NCBI GenBank assembly: GCA_947471745.1
Contig: CANJKZ010000971.1
Location: forward strand, 1,670,001 to 1,734,000
Length of the DNA: 64,000 nucleotides
Direction: 5' to 3'
Source: Closterium sp. Naga37s-1
Lineage: Eukaryota; Streptophyta; Zygnematophyceae; Desmidiales; Closteriaceae
In this document: positions 1 through 12,900 of the stretch, piece by piece
Layout of the letters: every line of letters starts with the position of its first letter
Numbering within the stretch: the stretch's first letter is position 1
Notes under the pieces: generated by a model
What the model saw: the letters and a program-made list of their open reading frames with translations, nothing else
What the model was told of the DNA's origin: nothing
The model's database searches: none
Translations under genes and position numbers: made by a program

Positions 1-3000
1 TGCTGCCCTTTCAGCATGCCAGATTGTAATTCTCTGAATATCCCCAGCTGATACCCTTGTAATATTCCCATCCCCAACTTCTGCTGCACTTTCAGTGTCC
101 CCTACTGCTGCCCTTTCAACAACAGCACCTGCTTCCCTTCTAATATCCCCAGATGCTGCCACTTCAATATCACTAGCTGCTGCACATTCATTATCCGCGG
201 TTGCTACCCTGTTAACATCCACACCATCGTTTTCCCCAACTGCCGCCCTTTCACTATTTTCAACTGTTAGTATGCTGATATCCCCAGCTGCTGCCGCTTC
301 AATATCTGCAACTGTTGCCCTTTCAACATCCACACCTGCTGCCGTATCAATATCCCCAACTTCTTCCCTTTCAAAATCTTCATCGGAAGGCGTCTCAATG
401 TTTCTTGGTGCCACCGTATCAACACGTACAATCAAGCTCCTCACATCACCAATGAACACCGTTTGAACCCCTCCTCTTTTATCATTACTCTCAACGCACG
501 TCCCCTCAACACTTACCACTGACCTCTCCCCACTATCTCCAGTGAACACCGTCCGAAAGCTCCTTTTCCCTTCACTCTCGGAAGGCGCCCTTTCAGAACT
601 CTCAACCGAGCCCTTCCCACCACCTCTGGTGACAACCCTTCTAATGCTTTTCTTCCCCGAGGAAGGTACAACTGGTGGAGGCCGCAGCCTGTAGAGGCAT
701 ATCGCGAAATACCTGCGAGCACATGTGGTGGTGCCATGGGGAGGGGGGACAAGGGGTTATATTAGTCACATGGAAAGAGAGGGAGGCAGGTACAACTGGT
801 ACAGGCAGCCTATAGAGACAGATGGCGAAAAATATGAGAGAATATGGCGTGGTGCCATGGGGAGGAGGAAAAGGGGCTAAGAAAAATACGGGCTTGTTTT
901 GGGGTGCCTCAGAAAATCACGTTCTCACCAGCAGGCAGCCTGCAGAGACAGATGGCGCGGCTGTAGAGTAGAGGATACAACGACTCAACTCACCAGCGTA
1001 CACACACAACACAACACAACGTGTTGCGCATGTGAGAAGTCGAATACACACACAACAAAACATGCTGCGCAGCGCATGTGAGAAGTTGAGAGTCGACGAC
1101 GAATCTCACTTGCCAACAGGCAGCCCCAAAGGAGAGTGCTGTGAGCAAGGTCAGCAGGTGCCTGCCTGGCTGGTGCGGCCCATCAGGTGTTGTGCAGTGC
1201 TGTACTGTTCTGTGCGGTGTGATTTTACGCGGTGCTGTGCGGTGCTGTGCGGTGTGGTAAGCATCTGACTTGCCAATAGGCAGCAACAAAGGAGAGCGCT
1301 GTGAGCAAGGCCAGCAGGTGCCTGGCTGGCTGATGCGGTGCGGCCCATCAGGCATTACAAGTGCTCTGCGGTGCTCCGCGGTGCTGCACGGTGCTGCTGT
1401 GCGGTGCCGTGTGGTGCTGTGTGGTGCTGTGATGTGCTGCTGTGCGGTGCTGTGCGGTGCTGTGCTGTGCTGCGCGTTACACCGAGCATCACATCTCGCT
1501 CACCAGCAGAGCTGTGCAATACCGTGCAGTGTAGAGGGTACAAGTTGTACGGTACAACCCAACTTACCAACAGGCAGCTCCAAAGGAGAGCGCAGTGAGC
1601 AACGCCAGCAGGCAGGTCATTGGCACGGCCATCAGGCATTACAAGTCCAGTGCTGTGCTGTGCTCTGCTATGCGGTGCTGTGCATTACCGTGCGGTGTAG
1701 AGGGTCAACTCAACTCACCAGCAGGCAGCCCCAAAGGAGAGCGCCGTGAGCAACGCCAACAGGTCGCTGGCGCGACCCAACAGGCAAGAAGACGATTTTA
1801 TCTGACCCGGGGACCATGGCGCCGTGCCAAGGGGTGCACGGGAAAGGGCGGCCACGTGTGGCATGGGAAGAGGCGGCGGCATGAGAAGGAGCGGCCTGGG
1901 AAGGGGTGGCCTGGGAAGGGGTGGCATGGGAAGGGGTGGCATGGGAAGGGGTGGCCACGTGTGGCATGGGAAGAGGCGGCGGCATGAGAAGGGGTGGCAT
2001 GGGAAGGGGTGGCATGGGAAGGGGTGGCATGGGAAGGGGTGGCATGGGAAGGGGTGGCATGGGAAGGGGTGGCATGGGAAGGGGTGGCATGGGAAGGGGT
2101 GGCATGGGAAGGGGTGGCATGGGAAGGGGTGGCATGGGAAGGGGTGGCATGGGAAGGGGTGGCATGGGAAGGGGTGGCATGGGAAGGGGTGGCATGGGAA
2201 GGGGTGGCATGGGAAGGGGTGGCATGGGAAGGGGTGGCATGGGAAGGGGTGGCATGGGAAGGGGTGGCATGGGAAGGGGTGGCATGGGAAGGGGTGGCAT
2301 GGGAAGGGGTGGCATGGGAAGGGGTGGCATGGGAAGGGGTGGCATGGGAAGGGGTGGCATGGGAAGGGGTGGCATGGGAAGGGGTGGCATGGGAAGGGGT
2401 GGCATGGGAAGGGGTGGCATGGGAAGGGGTGGCATGGGAAGGGGTGGCATGGGAAGGGGTGGCATGGGAAGGGGTGGCATGACAAGGGGATGCACTATTC
2501 CGAGGCAAGATGCATGCGGGTGAAAAAGCTGGGTTAACAACCCGGGGCGAATGATTTTACAGGTGTGACGTATGGGGCAGATAGACAGCCTGCTTTGCCA
2601 TGCCTGTCCGCCCCTACCACACACGCACCCACCAGCACCCAGCAGCACCCACTGCAGCACGAACGTACCCGCTGCAGTTAAGCCCATATGAGTCAGTGAT
2701 GGCGGTGGCACGTGCGCTGGCCGCTGCGAGCACCACCAGCGTGAAGATCTGTAGCGGGACAAGCAGGGGAGACATCAGTGGGCGGTAGGAGGAGCAGGAG
2801 TGGGAGGGAGTTGAGTCACGTTGTAAGGAGTCGCAAAACACGCTGCATTTTCCGCAGGCTGCTGCGGAGGGACACGCAGGGGACGCAGGGGACGCAGGGG
2901 CGAGCAGGCATCATTTCTGTACAATATAACATAACAGTTGAGTTTAGCATAAGAGCCGCGCTCATGTGAAAGCTAAATGCATGCATGGACTCACGTTGCT

Positions 3001-4170
3001 TTCAACGACCTGCAGCAGCAGGTTCACCCTGGTCGTGTGGAGGCAGTCAGAGCAGACAATATGCATGAACTGTAGTATTCTTGAGAGTCACGAGTCATGT
3101 AACAGCAAACGCATGTACAGACTCACTCACGTTGCTTTCAATGACCTGCAGCAGCAGGTTCACCCTGGTCGTGTGGAGGTAGGCGAAGCAGGAGGTGTGG
3201 ATGTAACACAGTAACATGGCGCTCGCGAAGAGCCCCGCCATGCCGAGGGTGAGGTTGAGCAGAAGCGTTGGCGCCTGGCTCATTCGGTCGTCCAGCTTCA
3301 GTGACAGCCTGATGCGGACAGGTGAGGAGGGGTAAAGAGGGGTGAGGGGCGATGAGGAGGCGTGTGGAGGTATACGAAGCAGGAGGTGTGGATGTAACAC
3401 AGTAACATGCTCGTGAAGAGTCCCGCCATGCCCAGGGTGAGGTTGAGCAGAAGAGTTGGCGCCTGGCTCATTCGGTCGTCCAGCTTCACTGACAGCCTGA
3501 TGCGGACGGGTGAGGAGGGGTGAAGTGGGGTGAGGACGGGTGAACAGGGGTGAGGAGGGGCGAGGAAAGGTGAAGAGAGGTGAGGAGGCACCCCCAAAGA
3601 GCCCCGCCATTCCCAGGGTGAGGTTGAGCAGAAGCGTTGGCGCCTGGCTCATTCGGTCGTCCAGCTTCACTGACAGCCTGATGCGGACGGGTGAGGAGGG
3701 GTGCAGAGGGGTGTGGAGGAGTGAGGAGGGGGTGATGAGGGGTGAGGAGGTGTGAGCGGATAGGTGGGTGAGGTGCAGGAATAGGGAGCATTCAGCCAAG
3801 TGGACTGAGCGAGAATCAACCAGAGTCTGTGAATCATCTGGTTTGAAGATTCTGAGACGTCTCAGTAGGAACAGACAGGTGGGTGAGGCGCGAGGGTGGG
3901 TGCGCAGCAAGTCAGTGAAAAATGGAGATTCGGAGGAATTACAGCAAGACGAACGTGAAATAATCCAGACGCTAACCCAGATAGGTGCTTTAAACGGAGA
4001 CGACGGGAGTCAACTTGAAGAGATGACGATGGTCGAGTGAGGAGGAGAGGAAACAGTAAGCAAGGAAAAGCAGGTTTGGAGTCTTGAAGTCTTCACCCTA
4101 TGGAGCCAACCGCGAAAGCGATTTCCGCGATTCGCAAGCTGACGGGAATGATCTTCGATGGCGGATCCAT
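1..4170 (-). CDS. CASP/MARVEL-like tetraspan protein with acidic repeat tail (3' end beyond window)
   Basis: Proposed exons: 4170-4097, 3308-3131, 2748-2669, 1766-1719 and 687-1, the last running off the left edge. Their phases join without a break. The protein starts MDPPSKIIPVSLRIAEIAF and has four hydrophobic segments: LRIAEIAFAVGSIG; a segment ending MLLCYIHTSCFAYL; FTLVVLAAASARATAIT; and LLALLTALSFGAACW. The third and fourth resemble the last two helices of plant CASP-like (CASPL) proteins, with a cysteine (GLNC) in the loop between them. After the last helix comes a basic-Ser stretch, then a long hydrophilic tail of degenerate 10-11-residue units of the type GDIERAAV, rich in Asp and Glu. 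CASPL proteins usually end soon after helix 4, so the tail is unusual. The family call rests on membrane topology and short motifs only; another MARVEL-like tetraspan is possible. The exon at 3308 and both edges of exon 1766 have partial copies in the neighbouring introns. Confidence 0.6.
780..960 (-). repeat. Partial copies of the acceptor edge of the tetraspan tail exon
   Basis: Two decayed copies of the acceptor plus first bases of the exon that starts at 687 lie upstream of it. Each keeps an AG followed by GCTGCC. They are exon-edge copies in the intron, not additional exons that can be supported. Confidence 0.5.
1085..1680 (-). repeat. Partial copies of the 48-nt exon at 1766-1719, with donor
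   Basis: At about 1104-1155, 1268-1320 and 1558-1615 the minus strand repeats the core of the 48-nt exon (CTCTCCTTTGGGGCTGCC) followed by a donor-like sequence. Between them the DNA is rich in GTGCTGTGCGGTGCTG-type simple repeats. All lie downstream of the real exon. Confidence 0.6.
1868..2485. repeat. 15-bp minisatellite, about 35 copies
   Basis: The unit GGCATGGGAAGGGGT is repeated almost perfectly from about 1995 to 2480, with degenerate units before that. It lies in the tetraspan intron between exons 2748-2669 and 1766-1719. All frames are open only because 15 is a multiple of three; I do not call a protein here. Confidence 0.95.
2985..3700 (-). repeat. Exon-edge copies around the tetraspan exon 3308-3131
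   Basis: Upstream of the exon, at about 3498-3375 and 3690-3600, are two copies of its acceptor and 5' part, both encoding LDDRMSQAPTLLLNLT or a shifted version. Downstream, at about 3043-2990, is one copy of its 3' end with the GTGAGT donor. None of the copies is complete. Confidence 0.8.
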
Positions 4171-6837
4171 GACGACGCGCCGTCCGTTTGATAACGGAAA
4201 GCCGATGGCGGTGCGTCTTGCGTTTCTGAACGATGCCTCGTCTATTTCGCGCTGTGTCGTCTACTTCCTGACCTTCGCACTCTCCCTGACGATGTGCCCC
4301 TTCCTGACGTTCCGTAGCCTGCTCCTGACTCTGCTTCCCCTCTCTTTTAGAATTTCACGGTGCGATTCAGAATGTATTCATTGGCCAAAGCAAGTGTCTA
4401 GTAATAGTTGGTTCCGGCGCCGTAGTTGGGTGCTAGCGACCAACGTCAGTCTCCAATCAGAGCTCTCAACTGGCGGCCTCGCTGTCATGCTGCATGGATG
4501 AAATTGCACGTAGTTGCAAGAAAGAAGACCCAGGGAGCTAAGGCGATGTCATCGCGTCGAGCTGTTTGCGCTGCTGGGAGATACAGTAGATTCCGGTAAT
4601 TACGAGATCCCCTGTAAATATCGGTAAAAATCGGTCTGAACCGCGGAATACAAGTGGGTACGCGGAAATGACCCTGGAGGAACAGTTGAGCAGAATGCTC
4701 GGTGCAAACGGAACCACGGAGCTATTACTATGGAAGGGGGGTGTGCGGCTACCATGGCGGCCATTTCAAGTTGCTCGCCCCACAGGGCTTGTGCGCTAGC
4801 AGCGAGACTCAAAGGACAGGACGAAGAACGCGAATGCATTATACCCCGCCCCGAACGCGAAATGAGCGGAGGGAGGACTCGAGCAGTAGGACAGCGTCTG
4901 AGAAGGGTCAAGCAGAACTTGCATTATAGGAGGCTCAGGCAGTAAGTATACGAGCGGAAGGGGTGGGGTGTGTGTTGAGTGGAGGAGAAATCGTGATACG
5001 GTGCAGTGCGTTACGGTACGTTCATTTGCAATGAGATGTAGCTTCTCTTATTCACACAGAATTGTGTTGTAGTCTGTCTGGTTGGTTTGGATTGGGACAT
5101 TTCTGCCTGATTTTGCTGCTGAATAGAGTGGCACAATACAAGTAATATAGATATGCCTGCAAACCTAAAACGCAGGCGTTAGAAATCGCTAGTGAAGTGA
5201 AGCAACCAGTTATCTGCTGTTGGTGAAAGGTTATTGAAGTGTAAATAGTGCTAGCTATTGAGGTATTGAGGGAGTTCGTTCAGCTGCAAGGGTAAAAATA
5301 ACTATGCACAGGCCAAAAACACCAAGGCATATACAGACTGGCAAGCGCATGCCAGATATATCCTAAGCAAATACTGAACGCAGTTCCACGTGGAACCCAC
5401 TATACAGGTGAAAGGCTGGGGGAAAACTGGTGAAGCACCTCCGAGGCTGACAAGCAGTTGTGTGGCGTCACCTCAGCTCTGAAGTCTACAAGGCGTTAAT
5501 CTCGCGATGCCTGGAAAATTTCGCGGATGCCCATTCAGCGCAAACCTACATCGTGTGAGCATTGACTAGTAATCTTGCTGAGCGTAGCCGTTAGCGTCGA
5601 AACCTGGGGAAAGGGAAGAGAAGAGAAAAGAAAAAAGAAAAAAGAACTGAGTAAGGCATTCACGAAGAATGCGCAGCACGAGGATTGCTTCGGCATACCC
5701 ATGGGTGTCAACAGTAGTGAGCCTTCGACTTACTGTGTATTTGTTGGAGGCCGGCAGCAACCACCACCACCACGGCGCACCATGACGAGAATGCGATGGC
5801 TCCCACAGCAGCCACGCACTTTACAAGCACAACCCCTGGAACAACGCCTCCTAACACCATTGCTCCGACATCCCACATCTGACCAGATTCAAAAACAGAG
5901 CTCTTCTTGTTCGTGCTGAAAGGCTGGAGGGTCGAAACTGGCTCCATTCTGGCGGGTTCGATACAACTCTAGAGAAGCGAAAAATAATGAGGCGGAACGA
6001 AATTGGAGCAGAGTACGTGTCAACACTCCTCAAAACCTAATAGAGACGCCATTGAAAGCAGCTAGATCTGTCTGACTTAGGATCTATTGCATCCTGAGGC
6101 GTCGTGAGTTGAGGAAAGAGCGAGTCTTCGACTTGCTAGGGTTGGAACCGCAGCTTTAGGCTTGTGGAAGTGGATCAATGCTTTCTACAAGGAACGAAGG
6201 TTGTGTAGATTTCTCTGTACCTGATCAGATCTGTGTGAGGTGGAAGTGATGTGAGAGTTCGTCTGTGATGGAAGTTGATGGAAGAGAAGTCTGCCTGCCA
6301 GTCCAAGGCTGGACATGGTATGGCTTGAAAGTTTTGAAACGGTATGGTGTGTTTCTGTGTGGTGGAATAAGCCAAGGAAATTGCTTGTAACGCGGCGCGG
6401 GTCTGGGATGGTGGTGAGTCGGCTGCTGTCAAATGTGTGTGACACGTGACGCGACACGGTTGTGTTACCGAAGGTTCAAACTCGCTGATGTCACGGCTCG
6501 GGTTCTTCCTGAATTACCGGCGCAGATTCAGTAATTCAGGCCAAGCTGTCAGAGTTAGCTGCCAACGGGGTTGTGATGAAGTCATGAGCGGACGGCAAAC
6601 ACGTGAGAAGCGAAACAGAAGAATTCAAATTTTCACCACATACAGCAGGAGCCACGTCAACTATGACTATTGTGACGTGCTTTTGCGAGTGATGATGGGC
6701 CAGGGCTGGGCAGGGCAGCTGTTGGTTTGGAACCCTCCTCTCGTGCAAAGAACCCCGCTAAGAACACGACATGACTAACGGTGCAATAAGTTCGAAGGCT
6801 GGTGTGCAGGAAGGAGTTTTCACAAAACAAATCCCAT
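4171..6837. other. Intergenic, no gene recognised
   Basis: This lies between the tetraspan start codon and the GT43 stop codon. It has ordinary base composition, short A/G-rich tracts near 5600-5650, and no ORF with recognisable motifs on either strand. It should hold the tetraspan promoter near 4200-4400 and the GT43 polyadenylation region near 6700-6837; neither has a clear motif. Confidence 0.5.
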
Positions 6838-9800
6838 TTATGGTCTGTAAGTAAACGGCATGTCCTTTGGGCCTAGACCCCTAATTCGGTGCCTTTTCCG
6901 TCCAATAATAAACCGCCATGTGTCATATTCATCCGCAGGTTCAAGGTCAACGGGTTGAGGCACTCTCCAGCCAATGGGGTACACGTGTTGTCGATTCGCC
7001 TCCACATGAAGGTGCCACACCAGCACTTGCGTGCATCCGTTAGCTAGCGGCTCCAAATAACTCGCATCCGGAACCAACCGGCTCAAAAACGTCGCTTCCA
7101 ATTGGCTGCTTACATGGTCAGTATAAAGAATCACAACCAAGAAGCAGAGTAGCAAGACCGGAATGTTAGGTTCGTCTGACAAGGTGCAAACTCACAAGCG
7201 GCACATTTGGACAAGTGGCATGTGGAACATAACAGCAGGGGCAGGGAGGGAAGGACAGGGAGGAGGTGGGGGAGGGGCCACGAAGGGGACATTAGTCATG
7301 TACTATTCATGCCAGCAGGAAGGGGACGCGGAGGGGGGACGAAGGTGGCAGGGCAGGGGGCAGGGAGGAGGCAAGGCAGGGGGCAAGGCAGGGGGCAGGG
7401 AAGGGGCAGGGAAAGGGCAGGGGAGGGGGCAGGGAGGGGGCAACAAACATGTACTACTCATGGGGGCGACTGACCCTTGCCAGCTGGCTTCGAAGCGGAG
7501 CGGGTGGTGCGGGTAGCCCGGCAGGTCCGTACGGTTCTGCCAGAGCAGCTCGGAGCTGGGGAGACAGGGAAAGAGGGAATCAGAGGGGGGGGTGGGGGCA
7601 AGGGGGGGGGGTAGTATAAGGAAAAAGGATACACAGGGTGGTGCGGGTAGCTCAGAAGGTCTGTGCAGTTCTGCCAGAGCAGCTCAGAGCTGCAAAGACC
7701 GTTCAATAGGGGAGGAGGAGGAAGGGACGGGGGGAAGAGAGGGAGAAGAAGAAAAAGGATCACTTTTGAGAATCCTCAAAAGTGGCTCCAGCAATGCGGG
7801 GTGAGAGTGTGTCAACGTTGAACTTCCGCTTGGCCTTTGAGATGATCCACTCAAACGTCTCCCATCCGTTCACTTGCAGGCTCCCTCTCCCATCTCCATC
7901 CATCCGCATTACAAGCAGCCTCTCTTCTACCACTCACAAGACTCACCGGAACGCGAACCCCCCCATGTCAACATTGAACTTCCGCTTGGCCTTGGAGATG
8001 AACCACTCAAACGTCTCCCACCCATACACCTGCAGGCCCCCGCTCTCCGTCCTCTTTACAAGCGGTCTCTCTACCGTCGGCGTGTGGTGTATATGCCTGT
8101 TTCGCCTCGAGTATTCGTCCGGGTAGAGGAAGCCGACGGGGAAAACACCCACGTTTTGGATGCTCTGAAACTCTAGAAAGAGCTGGGGTTGTGGGAAAGC
8201 ATGGGAAGCATGGGAAAGCATGGGGAAGCATGGGGAAGCGTGGGGAAGCATGGGGAAGCGTGGGGAAGCATGGGGAAGCGTGGGGAAGCATGGGGAAGCG
8301 TGGGGAAGCACGGGGAAGCCTAGGAAAGCATGGGAAAGCACAGGGAAGCTCAGGAAAGCATGGGAAAGCACGGGAACGCATGGGAAAGCATGGGAAAGCA
8401 TGGGAAAGCATGGGAAAGCATGGGAAAGCATGGGAAAGCATGGGAAAGCACGGGGAAGCATGGGAAAGCATGGGAAAGCATGGGAAAGCATGGGAAAGCA
8501 CGGGGAAGCATGGGAAAGCATGGGAAAGCATGGGAAAGCATGGGAAAGCATGGGAAAGCAAGAAGAGTAGATAAATAAAAAGAACATGGGAGAAACGTTT
8601 TGGAGCTGGAACTCGAGAATGAGTTGGGCTTGTGAAAGCGCAAAAGGGTGGAAACAAACGCGTGAACAGAATGACTAGGGCGGCGGAATTAAGTGAATGA
8701 GTGATGTTCCTCGAACAGAAGAATGAGTGCTGGAAAATAATAAAACCAGGCCGAACTCAACCAGCATAAGCACAATGAGAGAAATGATTTTATTTCAAAA
8801 AAAAATGATTTGTGGTAATGATAATAACGAAATAGTATTTTTTTGTTAATAAAAAGAGTTAGGGAGGACTAGTATTTTCAAACAATTGTACCCAGTGAGG
8901 GCTGGACTCCTCCTATCTTCTTGGAAACATGGAATCACTGACTCTGCAATAGCCAATTCGAAATTCACCCAATTCTCATTACAGTCACTTCACCTTACAC
9001 TCACTACACATTACAGCTACTTCGCATTACAGCCACACCTGAGGGAGGTACGCATTGTCATCGTCCATGAAATAGACAACGCCCTGAATGCGCCTCTCCT
9101 TGTGAAGATGCACACTCACGTCACATGCAAGGGTGAGAAACGTGGCAGTATGATCACACGGTGTGATTCATACCTGGCAGTACACCTGAGAGGGGTACGC
9201 ACCTGAGGGAGGTACGCATTGTCATCATCCATAAAGTAAACGACGCCCTGAATGCGCCTCTCCCGAATGAAGTCGAGGGCAGCGTTGCGCTGCAGCACTG
9301 CCTTGTTCCACTTGGACGTCTCCACCTGAAGTGTGTGCATGGAACGGAATGAGGACAGGCACGCATGCATTGATGAGAATCGCAACAATGTAATCATGAG
9401 GATGTTGTTGATGATGCTGCAGCACTGCCTTGTTACACTTGGACGTCTCCACCTGAAGTGTGTGCATGGAACGGAATGAAGACAGGCACGCATGCATTGA
9501 TGAGAATCGCAACAATGTAATCATGAGGATGTTGTTGATGATGCTGCAGCACTGCCTTGTTACACTTGGACGTCTCCACCTGATGGTGTGTGCATGTAGT
9601 AAAATGATGATAGGAATGGAATGGAAGGGAATCAGATCATAAGAATGAAAGCACACGCAAAGCATAGCGCTGCAGCGTTGCCTCCATTCGGTTGTCTCGA
9701 TCTGATGCTGCATACATGAATATGGAATAGACTTAAGGCTTAGACTTCTGACAGGCATGCATGCAGTGATGAGAATGTGAAAAATGAAGGCATAAATAAA

Positions 9801-9915
9801 TCGATGAAGTTGTTATGATTCGGATGGAGCAATGATGATGATACATTGAATCAGTGAAGCAAAAGAAACGTGTGTGTGTATGCATGCAAGTCCACGGGAA
9901 AACACAATTTGACGG

Positions 9916-9963
<48 letters not shown>

Positions 9964-12900
9964 CACAAAAGCGACATTCCAAAACCTAACGGAATAAGAG
10001 CACACACATCAGCTCAACCGCCTCTCACCCGACGGGTTTCCAGGTGGACGTAGTTGATTCGCCGACAGCTGGCGTCGCCAGCTGGCAGGCACGCCCCCGC
10101 ATGCTGCTTCAGCAGCTCTGCGGTCTCCTCTGTCTTCCCGGGGAGGCATGGGGGAGGTGGAGAGGGGTCGAAATGTTTGAAGGAAGGTGGAGAGAGTTGA
10201 AGATAGCTTGTTTTTCAAGGTAGCTCGAAAACACCCCGTGTGCTGTCTCTGTAGTCTCCTCTATCTTCTCTGGGAGGCATAGAGGAGGTGGAGAGGGGTG
10301 GGAAGAGGTGGGAAGAGGTGGCGAGGGGTGGACAGGAATTGAGAGGGATGGACGGGGGTGAAAAGGGATGAAAATTTTCCTTGTAAAGTCTACTCAAAGC
10401 GGCCCCGCATGCTGCATCAGTAGCTCCGCAGTCTCCTCTATCTTCCCGGGGAGGCATGGGAGAGGCGGGTTGAATGAGGTGGAGAGGGGTGAAAAGGGGT
10501 TGAAGGAAGGTGGAAAGGGTTGGGGAGATCCTTTTTAGCAATATCAAAAGACACACTGTATGCAGCTTCGGCAGCCCTGCTGTCTACCCTGTCTTGCCGG
10601 TGAGGCATGAGCGGAGGGTCGACAGGGGTGGACAGGGGTGTACAGGGGTGGAGAGGTTGAAAAGGATGGGGGGGGATCCTTTCTCAGAGACCTTGAGAGA
10701 CACTCTGTATGCAGCTTCCGCAGCCCTGGTGTCTGCCACATCTTCCTGGTAAGGACTTGTCAACAATGGACAGGTGGGGTGCAGAGCGGAGGCCTTATTT
10801 CCATCAACTTCGGGAGGTATGTGCGTTTAAGACACACTGCATGCATGCAACTTCCGCAGCTGTGCTGTCCCTTTGGTATTACTGTAAGCCACCAGAGGAT
10901 TTTTTAGGCGCCTAAAAAATAAGACACACCGCATGCAACCTCCGCAGCTGTGCTATCCCTTGTGTCTTACTGTAAGCCACCGGAGCGGGAATCGATACCT
11001 ATGAGATAGGTACCTATGCATGATACCTATGAAGCACTGGAGAATTTCAGCAGCAGGTTTTAAGAAAACTCACGAAAAAGGTGTGAGATATCCCATGAAG
11101 TACATGTACTTATATATACGTATATGACCAATATTTCTAAATTTCTTTCAGTGTCTACCAAAAGCACCTTGCTTGATTGCAGCGACTGACGCGTGTTTCT
11201 TCCAAGGTTCTTGTGACATATCTTCCAGTGAGCAGCAGTGCTTAGGATTAGGCTTAAGCAAGTAGGGAAAAACAGTGTAAATCTAACACTAGCTGATAGC
11301 CGAGAGTCTTTGAAATCGGATCTCTTATCGTTAACAGAAACTAAAACAAGACAAACATGTTTCGGCTAGAGGGCATCAGAAACATGTTCGTATCAGAATC
11401 TTGAATTTTGAGTCGACTAAAAAATCTGCACCTTAAGAGGGGTTTTTTCGCATCGCAGCAAGGACTACACCTTACAAGGAGGTTCGCTGCAAGGAAGGAC
11501 TGTACCTTAAGAGGCGCCTCTATGACGATCCAGAGCACCAGCGGTCCCAGCGAGCGCAGATAGGCGGCCAGACGAATGAAGTAGACCACCTGGTGCAGGG
11601 GGGAGGAGTGGAGGTGGGAGGTAAGGGGACACAATAAGAGTGGCGGCTCTAAGAGCGCAGGTAGGCGGCCACACGAATGACCACCTGGTGCAGGGGGGAG
11701 GAGGAGAAGGGGGATTGGGAAGGAGGACAGGGATGGACGGGCGATCCACCCACCTGCATGGCTTGTGCGACATCAAGCCACCCACCTGCATGGCTTGTGC
11801 GACATCAAGCCACCCACCTGCATGGCTTGTGCGACATCAAGCCACCCACCTGCATGGCTTGTGCGACATCAAGCCACCCACCTGCATGGCTTGGGACATC
11901 AAGCCACCCACCTGCATGGCTTGTGCGACATCAAGCCACCCACCTGCATGGCTTGTGCGACATCAAGCCACCCACCTGCATGGCTTGTGCGACATCAAGC
12001 CACCCACCTGCATGGCTTGTGCGACATCAAGCCACCCACCTGCATGGCTTGTGCGACATCAAGCCACCCACCTGCATGGCTTGTGCGACATCAAGCCACC
12101 CACCTGCATGGCTTGTGCGACATCAAGCCACCCACCTGCATGGCTTGTGCGACATCAAGCCACCCACCTGCATGGCTTGTGCGACATCAAGCCACCCACC
12201 TGCATGGCTTGGGACATCAAGCCACCCACCTGCATGGCTTGTGCGACATCAAGCCACCCACCTGCATGGCTTGTGCGACATCAAGCCACCCACCTGCATG
12301 GCTTGTGCGACATCAAGCCACCCACCTGCATGGCTTGTGCGACATCAAGCCACCCACCTGCATGGCTTGTGCGACATCAAGCCACCCACCTGCATGGCTT
12401 GTGCGACATCAAGCCACCCACCTGCATGGCTTGTGCGACATCAAGCCACCCACCTGCATGGCTCGCGCGTGGGTGGGCGTGACGGCAAGCAGCGGCCACT
12501 TGATCCCCTCGGGCTTCACCGCACGCTGCAGCGCCAATACCGGGTCCTCTGCCGGGTCGACCTGGTTACCACTCGGGTTACCAATCTGGTTACTACCGGC
12601 TTCTTGTGCATTATATTTTGACGGAGGGAGACGGACTGCAATTCCTGAGATCTGGAAGCCGTTTCCTGGCAATTGAACGGCGGGGATTTCATCTGGTTGA
12701 GAGGTATTCGGAGAGAGCGGAACGGCTGCGATTGGTTGCGACTGTAGCGCGGGCGCGTTGAGCAACGAGTTGGGGGAGGAGGAGGATGACGACGACGATG
12801 ATACTGATGATGATGACGATGTGCTTGTATCGGAAGTGATGTCAGTGGAGGAGGAAGAAGAGGAACCGAGTGAGGGCGACGAACTGCCCCGTAATCGCTT

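Noticed and set aside
1710-2762. Long open frames on both strands through the 15-bp array (repeats such as GMGRG or PPLPM)
   Set aside because: A 15-bp unit without stops stays open in every frame. The frames run out of a spliced intron of the tetraspan gene, with no independent coding signal.
4100-4501. 133-codon plus-strand frame beginning MEPTAKAISAIRKL
   Set aside because: It overlaps the antisense of the tetraspan first exon and has no motifs; the minus-strand reading fits the gene in phase.
9917-9968. Tail of a LINE or SINE insertion (A33 followed by CA repeats)
   Set aside because: No element body, target duplication or promoter box was seen next to it; a simple repeat is enough.
11506-11525. 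GAGGCGCCTC at 11511-11520 as another member of the palindrome family
   Set aside because: It is part of GT43 exon 2 coding sequence (EAPLK), lacks the T and A arms, and is not at a duplication joint.
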